From: Ficedula albicollis
Lineage: Eukaryota; Chordata; Aves; Passeriformes; Muscicapidae
Reading direction: 5' to 3'
DNA: 64,000 nt
Assembly: GCF_000247815.1 (NCBI RefSeq)
Contig: NC_021683.1
Coordinates: 7,696,148 to 7,760,147, forward strand
Part shown: positions 55,401 through 64,000 of the stretch, piece by piece
How the letters are laid out: each line of letters begins with the position of its first letter
Position numbering within the stretch: position 1 is the stretch's first letter
Position numbers and translations under genes: made by a program
Notes under the pieces: generated by a model
Told to the model about the DNA's origin: nothing
The model's database searches: none
The model's input: only the letters and a program-made list of their open reading frames with translations

Positions 55401-56296
55401 TCCAGCAGGCAGTCTGCAGCCCAGCTGCTCACAGCTGGCTGCCGCAGAGCGAACGTCCTGTCCACCAGCTCCGTGCTGCTCACCTCCAGCCCCTTAATGA
55501 AGACTCCAGTGTTGCCGTATCTGGCTGGCTCGCTCCTCTGGCAGCTTGACCACAGGCTCTCACCAGAAGGCAGGTCAAAGCTCTGGGCCTTCCGGAGGAT
55601 CCTCCTGGGAGGCAGCTTCCCAGGGACTGGAGTGGATGTAGAAGACTGCTTCAACTCTGGGCTTTCTAATATGCTCTCCAGGTTTGGCTTTTCTTCAGGC
55701 AGCGTTGGAGACTTACAAGCCCTGCTGGTGAAAGGAATTCTGCCTGAGTGAGGACCAGGGCTGAGAGCAGCTTGGCAGACAAACACTTCCCCAGCATTGA
55801 AATCACCAGGGCAGCTCAGGGAGGGCGAGGGAACTTTCTCCTTAGTCCACTCCTGAGAGCTGTTGCTTCTGTTGTAGCCATGGGATGCGCTCTGAGTCCT
55901 GTCCCAGTGGGACCTGGAGGTGGCCCCCTCAGAGTGCCTCCGGTGGGACAGAGTGCCAGTCTCACTGCCAGCCTGGGGCTGCTCCCCGACACCTGGACTG
56001 CGGTCTGACAGCAGAGACTTCCTTGTTCTCAAGGCTGCTTCGAGTTTCTTTTCAAAAACCAGCTTGGTCTCCTGGCATTTAGACCATGCAAATTTCCACT
56101 GCTTGAGCCCCTTGTCACTCTTCAGCTCACAAGCCAGCTCCTTCATCTCCTGGAAGCGGGCAGCACTGATGTCCGGGTGCTGCCCCTTGTAACTCTCCAG
56201 GCACTTGATCACGTCTGCACAGTGCTCGGCGGAGCTGCAGTCCTCCATGCTGATACAGGCAAGGTGTCGCATCCCTTCCAAGGCCCACTCATATGC
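46494..56296 (-). CDS. PLEKHG4: PLEKHG4 (puratrophin-1), Rho guanine-nucleotide exchange factor; 3' part only
   Basis: Minus-strand exons, 5' to 3': 56296-55353, 53486-53237, 52699-52610, 52279-52055, 51190-51020, 50550-50373, 49745-49629, 49540-49274, 48675-48485, 47939-47864 and 46659-46494. The large first visible exon encodes a spectrin-repeat-like helical region ([34 protein letters not shown]) and a Ser/Pro-rich linker. Next come the DH domain ([80 protein letters not shown]) and the PH domain ([51 protein letters not shown]), then a tail with [20 protein letters not shown] and [10 protein letters not shown]. All of these match puratrophin-1 closely. The DH-PH unit activates Rho GTPases at membrane and cytoskeleton. 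Upstream exons, including the Sec14-like part, were not found up to 64000. The exon at 48675-48485 changes the downstream frame, predicting two C-termini (stop at 47898-47900 with it, or 46494-46496 without it). Confidence 0.95.
53690..53942 (+). mobile_element. CR1 LINE fragment in a PLEKHG4 intron
   Basis: GGGGAGGTTTAGGCTGAGGCTATTAGGAAAAAG, GGCACTGGAACAGGCTCCCCATGG, and the end TTTCAGCTTGGGATATTCTGTGGTTCTAAG form a sense CR1 3' region, inserted antisense to the gene between the large exon and the first DH exon. Confidence 0.88.
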
Positions 56297-59200
56297 CTGC
56301 AGAGGGAGAACAAAAACCAACGGCCAGTCAGAGGGACTCAGTGAAGAATAACCCTAATTCGCTGCCTGAAGACAAGAGAAAGCATCAGTGTCTGGCCACC
56401 ACAGTTCCTTGAGTGTGGAGAGTGGGGGGGACTGCTATTGTCAATGGGGCTTAACAATTCAGCAAAACAAACAGCCCCTTATGCAAAGGGCTTCAGCTGC
56501 GCTGGCTGCTCTGCCACAGCCCCACCTCCCTGCCAGGACCCTGTGAGCTGGCGCCCACGCTGCTGGGCACGTTTGTCCTCTCCAGGCAGGGGGGCCCAGG
56601 GAAAGTTGCTGTTGAGACTACAGGAATTCACACCTCAGTGTGGCCCTGCTCTGTATAAAACCTGGAAATCTCCCTCCTCCTTCACCTGCAGTGACTTTCA
56701 CCACTGTCAAGTAGGACAAGGTCAAGGGGTACCAGTAAGCTGCAGGCAATGGGGCAGCTCCAACAGCTGCTCCCTACACTGTTTTCCTGGAGCTGATAGC
56801 ACACAGAAGCCACAGGTGGGCTCTGTGGATCACCCCAAATGCTCAGACCCATCCTTGCAGCAAGTAGGAATCTGAGACCATGCAGCTTGTGCATTTTCTG
56901 TAACTGCTTGCAGCTTGTGTGGTGTGCTATGTTCTGCATGCCTGCCTGGCTCTGCTTGCCACTGCACTACATGCTTGTGCTGGTTAATCAAATACTGAGC
57001 TCAGCAGTTTATTTCTAATACTCCAGGAATGCTGGAAGCAGCTTCATGGGGCTTAACTCTAGCAGTGGTGCATATGCTGGCCTTGCTAAAACAGTTCTGC
57101 TGTATCAGTCAACCAAGAGAAGTGGGACAAAATGTGGTCCAGTGGGACAAATACAAGGGAAGAGTGGGTGGGATAAGATTCCTTATCACCATGGAAGGAA
57201 TGGGGCTCAGCACCAAGACCTGTCATCAATAAAAAGCAGAAGAAAGGCAAACATCTGACTTAGCCTCATAAGCCACCATTTTCTCTATAAAGCAGAGATG
57301 GTAAGATTTAATGATAGACTAAATAAGATGTGACCAGCTGCTGTAGGCCTGGCCAGGGAATTTAAATGTTCAGCAGTGAACACACAGGGTTATTTGCTGA
57401 AATCAGATACACGAGGTGAGGAAAATAGCCCGGACAGGGCTGCCTGCATCTTCTGCCAACTGCCCAAAATCAGTGGATGTGCAGAAACACCACTGGCTGC
57501 CCTGAAGTGAGCCAGACCAACTCTAGCATTTGACCTGTCAGTACCTGCAGAGAAACAACACTCATGCTTCGTTCCACGAACAAAGTGACTGGCTTTTCCA
57601 TTTCCTCAGCAGCCTCACTGTAGCAACCTTCACTCAGAGAGCTTAAATCACTTACTTTTATGCAGCTTTAGACATTAAGAAAATCTGCCCAAGCTTTATG
57701 CAAGCAGTCATTGCACCCCCATCAGGGACATGGTGGTCAAACGGATCAGGTGCCAGGCTTGCTCTCTGGTGGTGACAGAGACAGGCAGGGCAGAAGGTAT
57801 TTCATTCACATGATGCTCAGTCCCTGGATGGGGATGGCTGTGACAGCCAAACACTGCTGTTTGTAGGAGAGCTGAATGCCAGCACAGCCTGCAGCCTGAG
57901 CAGAGTCACTCTAGGGACAGATTCCACAGGAGCTCCCACAGCTATCCACATTCTCTTTTGAGCTGCAGCTGCATGGCGTGCGTGCAGCCAGCCCCATTAC
58001 TATGCAGAGCAAGGAGCTGCTTCAGAAACACCAGCAGCTGCTCAGGGAAAATGCTTCTCAGCACCACACAACTGCAGCACAGGACAATCCAAAGAGCAGC
58101 AGCCCCCTTTCCTCCCATCACCCTGCCTAGAGCAGCAACAGGCCCCTGACCTGCCTCTCTCTTGATCCAGACTTTATGATCTAGGCTTGCCCACTGCTGG
58201 CAGCCAGGAGGGCTATGCAGAGGCAGAAGACATGTCAGATTCTGGTAGGAATCTGCATTTATCCTCCATGCAGAAGTTCTTCTATTCCCTGGAGGTGGAA
58301 GCATTTCAAGTCGAGGTGAATCCCCAACTGCAGGGGAGCCCAGCAGATCTGCACAGCAGTGACAGATGGCCCATTCTGCTGGGGGGTTTTGAGCTGCCCC
58401 TGCAGCTGTACGCAAACCAACACCAGCCCCCTACAGCTCTGCTCAGAGCAAGGGCTGGCCATCCGTCTGGGCTAAGAAAGGGCACATCTCACCTCTCTGG
58501 CTGTAGAGGTCAATGGGTGATCCTCACTGAAGGCTGCATGCTGGCTGCCTTTTGCTCAGTGATGGGAAAAGCTGAGCTCAAAAGGCACATGGGGCTGTCA
58601 AAAAGGGTGCTGAGAGCAATGTGCAGGAGAGGGAGATCCAGCAGGCCTGCCTGGACTTTACAGTAACCAGTCAGGAAGGCAGATGCCCTGTGAAGGCCTT
58701 ATCTAAGGCTGGGGTACTCACTTCCACACACAGATGGGAGAAAGAAAAAAGAGACTTCTTTTATTTCTTGGAAAATCTGCAGATCTGCATGTGATTACTG
58801 TGAGAAGGCATCTGGGCTGCAAAGTACACAGGTCAGCAGCCCCACCACCTCTCATCTTCATATGGTCTCTGTTCTTGGCAAGGACTCCAGGGCTACTCAG
58901 AAATGACTGAAATGACTCTCAGTCTCGATGGCATTTCCTTCCATCACCAGCCAGCAAATAGCTCAGCTTTGTTCCCTGCACAATGGAGCAGCCCTCCACA
59001 TCCTGCAGCTTTGCTTGGTAACATGCTAAGTGACCACCAAGGCTCTCTCCAGTCACATCATCCGCTTCAACTGCTCCTTTTAGCACATAAATGGCAGTCC
59101 TCTCCAGGGACCAAGTGTGTCCCCATGCTCATGTAGGCAGGGGTATTGCTGTCATCTGTCTTCCCAGTAAAGTTGCAAATAACACTCAGCCAAGCCAGGA

Positions 59201-62200
59201 TATGGCCCTCTGGACAAGGGGCTTTTGGGAAGCAGGCAGCCCTACAGCTTCCCTGCAGAGCTGCAAGAGCTGCTCAGGTAAAAGTAGGCACCTGTGCACA
59301 GGGAAGCTGAAATCTTCCCAACCATGTCTGAAACCAGGCAGGAAGGAGCCTGTACCTCAGCTTTTGATCTTTAAAGGCAAGTTGTTACTGAAACTCTCAA
59401 TTACAGGATTAAAGACAAACGTGCTTCCTGCATACGCAGGACTGACCTATCCTGCAACAGGCATCAGTAACAGGTTGGTCCTGCCAGGCTGCCCAGGAGA
59501 GGTTTGGGCTCTCAGGGACCTGTCATGCTGTAAGGAAAGGCCAGAGACTTCACTGGATTGTGGTGCAACTCTCAAGCCCATCACCCTCTGCTGATCCCTG
59601 ATCATTTCACCATGGACAAGGCTTGCAGCCTTGGAGGACAGGAGCTCCTGGAGTCTGTCAGGTTTGGCACCATTCAAGTACCATCTGCAAACACAGTCCC
59701 AGAGAAGTTGCTCAGCCCTGGCTCAGGGCACACTGCCAGCATTGAAAGCCTTCCAGGGGTTCTGGATCCTCATCTGAGCACCACTCAGAAATTACACCTC
59801 CCCAACCCAAATCTATCACAAACCTATCAGATTCCTTGAATACTCAAGGTTAAGTGACCTCTAAGACACCTTCTGGGTAGCCAAAACAGGGAGCAGACAC
59901 TGTGCATCTCAGACATATCCCAGAAGGGGCAATTTCAGGGGGCCTGCTTTTGTTCAAACCTCTTTCCCCCTTCCTCTGTGAAGATGATGATTGTCACTGT
60001 ATTTTTCCTGACAAATAGGAAACCGAGTGTCTAAATTGGCAGAAGCTGGCAGATCAACTTTCTGCAGAAGAAAAATGCACCTGGGTGGGTGACTAACTCT
60101 GCTGTGAGAAGGTTTCCTTCAGAATCTCAAGTGACTGCACAGTGCAACTGAGACGGGGTGATGAAAAGTCAAGACTGGCCCTGGTAGGAGCAACAATAAA
60201 GGCAGGGGTGGAATCATGCTTCTGGGTATGATGACACAGCAACAAGACAGACCAAGTTTCTCACTCTTCTGTAGCAATGTCCCAGGACTGGAAGCCCCCA
60301 TCTCCCTTGCTCTCTACAGCTCAGAGCGGGGGAAGCAGTACAACAGCTGAGAACACTGCCAAGGACAGCAAAGAAAGAAACAGGCTGTGCTCCACTCTGC
60401 TCTTTCTCAGTGAGGCACAACTGATTGTAGGTCTCTGTGGCAAGAAACAACTGCACAGCCCCCAGTTTAACCAGACCTCCTCTCACCACCACTGTGCTCA
60501 TTTTAAATGCCCTTAACTTCAGTTGTGAGCTTTAAGAGCAAAATGAGGCAGCAAAGGAGACAAAACTGGTGCAAACAGAAAAATTAGAAGCATCACAGAT
60601 ACTGCTGTGAGCTAAACAAAGCACTTCCAACAGCTGTGCAGGCTGTCACACAGGCTCTGAGTCCTGCAGCTGCACTGCTCTGCTGGCCACCCACAACCTT
60701 GGTACTGAACCCTGCAGAGCTCAGACACCAATTGCAGCACTTCCAGCACAGGAATAAAGAGTGACAGGGACTCACCAGAACACCATTCCAAAGTAAATGC
60801 AGCTCTCTTGCAAAAAAATGCTACAGTCATTACAGATACTCATTAGGGCTTATTCTCTCTAAAGCCCCTTTAGGTTGATTTGAGAAGTGACCCCTGCTCA
60901 CAACACTGGTATGTCCCTTGTCACAGGCTGCTGCATGCAGTGTTAGCAGGGACCCATGGCTAGAGACTGCCTTATATGCTGACAGTTCGGAAGGACCATG
61001 ATTAAAAAGCTATTTCACATCAATATATTGAAAGCAAAATTACCCAGGCTTACCTTACTTACCACAAGAACTGTCACGTGGCAAATGGTTACAAGCTTAA
61101 CTCAGACCAAGCATCTTCAGCAGAAAGTGGTCAGCTCACCACTCACTTGGATCGGCTTTAGGCTTTCCTCAGGCTCCCACCTACCAATACTAACAGCACC
61201 CCAGAAGAAAGGAGCAGGGAAAGAGCAAGACTTCAGGATCTGCAGATGTTCCCTCGGCAAGTCTATCTGCTGGCTAAAAGCAGATTTCATCCTACCTTCC
61301 CATGTGTCTAGAGGGAGTCCATACCCTGGCTGTGCCCAGCTCTGAGCTGTACATTACCCCCCACAGCCAGACTGGGGCAGGGCCACTGCTTCAGTGCATC
61401 ATCTCAGCTCTAGTCATTCACAAGCAAATGCTGCTAGCCTAAATACCAGATTGGGGGGCCCTGGTAACCAAAGACAAGGCAGAGGGGGAAGGGGCTGCGC
61501 TTCACAGGAGAGCTACTGAAGTGTGCACAGAACACCCTGACTGGGCACAAGCCAGATACCCTTTCACAGTGCAAAAAACAGGGAGAGAAAGCATCCCAGC
61601 TGTCCCCAAATTAAAGCAAAATGCAAAGGAAACCACTACCCAGCACACAGGAGCTATGGAGGAAACACTGATCCCTCCTAGACATTGTGATGCTTTTTCC
61701 ACACCTCTGGATGCCAAAGCTCCTGCTCACTACTACCAAGATCTGTGGCTCCATGTGCAGGCAACTACACTTGGACACAAGAAGCCATGTAATTTCAGAG
61801 AACAAGCATTTCAGCAAAGCCACCAAGTTAGGAGTAATCCCTTCTCTATGCAGAGGCTCGCTGTTACTCTCCTACTCCAACTTTTCCAAACTGCATTTCC
61901 AGCCCTGCCTGTAATTCATTAGCAGCACCAAACTAATCAAAACTGTGTCCTACATGGGATGTAGCTGGTATAAGCTCAGCTTTAAAGACTTAGAAAAGGA
62001 TTCATGCTCTTGAAATGAAGAGCTAAACCATTTCTGAGCTGCTGTGTAGCTCAGAGAGCCTCCCCTCCTCCAAGAGAGAACTAAATTCTTTAGTTTGCCT
62101 AAAACTAGCCGCTAAGGAAAATAAACTTTAAATCTTGTATTTGCATTTCTGCCAGTTACCAAGTGCCAGCTGCTGTACAAACACTGTGGGAGGGGCAAAG

Positions 62201-64000
62201 GATGAGAGACAACTAGAAACTCCTTGGATTTAAGCATAAGAAAGGAGATACCCACAGCTGGGAAGGAAAAAAAAGCATGGGGTCAGGGAAGCAGCACCTG
62301 TCAGGGTTGGTCTGGGCATGCCACATGTACCATCAAAGGCTGCTCATTAGAGCAACGTGCTTGGACATCCTTTTGCAGCAGCACTCTTGAACAGAGCTCA
62401 AAAATCCCTTCATTTGCCCTCCAGGCAGCCAGGCATGACAAGTCCAGGAGAGCCTAATTACAGGAGAATATAATTGGCTAAAATAAGATTGCACATGATT
62501 TCTGCTCTCTTGACGACAGCACGAGGACCCAAAGGGCAAATGTGGCTTGTTGTGCTGGAGCTGTCGTGCAGGACGCGTGCTTGCCCTTCTTTTCTCTAAC
62601 TGCTGCCACTGCCAGGCAGCACCTAGGGGTGTCCATTAGAAACAGGGTGATTCACCTGATGAATCACAAGCAGCTACAATAACCCCTGTTTCAGAGCAAC
62701 TCTGAGATTCCACAAGAGCAGCCCGTGCCAGTTTCACCATATACCTATGTACAGAAACACACGTATGTATATATGACACACATGCGTATATTTACATGTG
62801 TATTTCTGTATGTATAAAATCACTCCATAGGTAGCTGGGCAGAAAGTGGCAGATTTGCTTTCCTCAAAGCTCCAGAGTCTCTCATGACTGCAGCTTTGGG
62901 TAGATTCTGCTCCGATTATTCCCCCCCTGCCTTTCCCTCTCATCACAGGGATTTTCTCAACATTTAAAAGCTGCCTAGTCCAGAGAACCAGGGGCCAAGT
63001 TCACTCCCAGTAAAACCAGAAACTTCAATGTTTGCCTTTGCTGTAAACCAGCCTCTTCATTTGAGGCACTGCCCATTTTTTTCAGCAGCTTTGTGCACCA
63101 GTGAGCCAAGAGCCTCATGTTACCAGCCAAGCTCAAGATCAAGCAACAGCGAGATGTGTGAGTCACCAAAGCTGGAGCTGGCAACTTGCACAACAGCAAC
63201 AAATTACACCATTCAGAGACTAATGTCACCTCCAGAGGTTTTTTGCATGCTTTGCTTTTACATCTGTCCCAACAGTCACATCATCATGCTGTTCAAATAC
63301 CCCACTGTAACGCATAGTGCACCCCACAGGCAATTGTGGACAGACAGGACTGTGGTGTCTCTCCTCTGCCCTGTACTGGCTCCCTTTTAATGAGGTTCTA
63401 TGCTCCGTGCTCCCTGCTGGGGATTGCACAACCTCCAGTATGCCCTTGGGCCTGCATGGGGAAATGGGTGCTTTCTCTGTAGTCTTCACTTCACATCCTT
63501 TCCCTTGTGACAAACTGAGCCAAACTCTGCTTAACTATCGCATGATGCATTGGGATCTCTCTGCACTGCACTTTGGGTGCTTGTGCCCCAGGAGATGAGG
63601 AACTGAAACTGGATCTAGACACCCAGCACATTTACTGGGTCTCTCCTCCCCAGGGGAACTGATTGCTGGAAACAGCTCCCTGTTTCAAGAGCAAACCAAG
63701 ATGCACTTGGAGGGTGAAAAGCTTTGCAGAGCAGCCAGAGGAGCCACGGGTGCTTGGGAGAACCCTGTCCATATGTCCAGGGCTTTGATATGCAGATTGA
63801 GGCATTGTGAGCTTCGGATCCATCTGTACACTGAGGGGAGCTTCATGACCAGATTGCTTGAACAGATCTATTTAACTCCCATGACCAAAAGGAATTCCAG
63901 TTTCCAGGAGCACCCAAGCATCCAGATGGATGCCAGTACACAAATTCAGAAAAGCTGTCATCCTGTGCAGCTTCTACCCCAAAATCAGAAGGAAAAAAAG
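56297..64000. other. No further exon recognised; probable 5' intron(s) of PLEKHG4
   Basis: The PLEKHG4 exon at 56296 starts with a clean acceptor in phase 0, so the gene must continue upstream on the minus strand. No minus-strand frame here resembles the Sec14-like or spectrin parts of puratrophin-1, and no unrelated gene is recognised on the plus strand. An alternating ATGTATATATG-type stretch occurs at about 62755-62816. A long intron running past the window end is the simplest reading; short exons may have been missed. Confidence 0.4.

Overview
The window is vertebrate nuclear DNA and almost certainly avian. It has multi-exon genes with GT-AG introns, CpG-rich promoters, AATAAA poly(A) signals, and many truncated copies of the CR1 non-LTR retrotransposon typical of birds. 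No bacterial, viral or plasmid gene organisation is visible. Gene identities come from reassembling exons by splice site and reading phase and comparing the peptides with families known to me; no search was run.

Layout. (1) About 210-590 holds a degenerate telomere-like CCTAA-type hexamer array. (2) About 1178-4178 (+) is a complete eight-exon fibulin-7-like gene: signal peptide, coiled coil, sushi, EGF modules and fibulin-type C-terminus, 427 codons. (3) About 4.7-6.2 kb is CR1-rich spacer. (4) About 6.7-24.2 kb (+) is ZDHHC1, a DHHC palmitoyltransferase, with a CpG-rich non-coding first exon, a perfect 1,065-bp tandem duplication around its start exon, and one short transmembrane exon that could not be found. 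(5) 24.2-30.4 kb is the likely ZDHHC1 3' UTR followed by spacer, ending in a 1,026-base pure G run (30376-31401) that is probably an assembly or consensus artefact beside the TPPP3 promoter. (6) 32378-34156 (+) is a complete TPPP3 of 176 codons. (7) 34.8-46 kb is gene-poor, AT-rich spacer with CR1 fragments and simple repeats. (8) 46494-56296 (-) is the 3' part of PLEKHG4 (puratrophin-1): spectrin-like region, DH domain, PH domain and tail. Its 5' exons are not visible and presumably lie beyond base 64000.

The order ZDHHC1-TPPP3-PLEKHG4, with these orientations, mirrors the human 16q22.1 block. LRRC36 and KCTD19, which sit between TPPP3 and PLEKHG4 in human, were not seen, and a fibulin-7-like gene occupies the other flank where human has HSD11B2. 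The genes share a neighbourhood rather than a pathway: an extracellular-matrix protein, a membrane acyltransferase, a microtubule-bundling protein and a Rho-family GEF. The oddest features are the poly-G block, the exact tandem duplication, the unlocated ZDHHC1 exon, the position of the fibulin-7-like gene, and two mutually exclusive PLEKHG4 C-termini predicted by reading phase. I found no evidence for a wholly new biological system.
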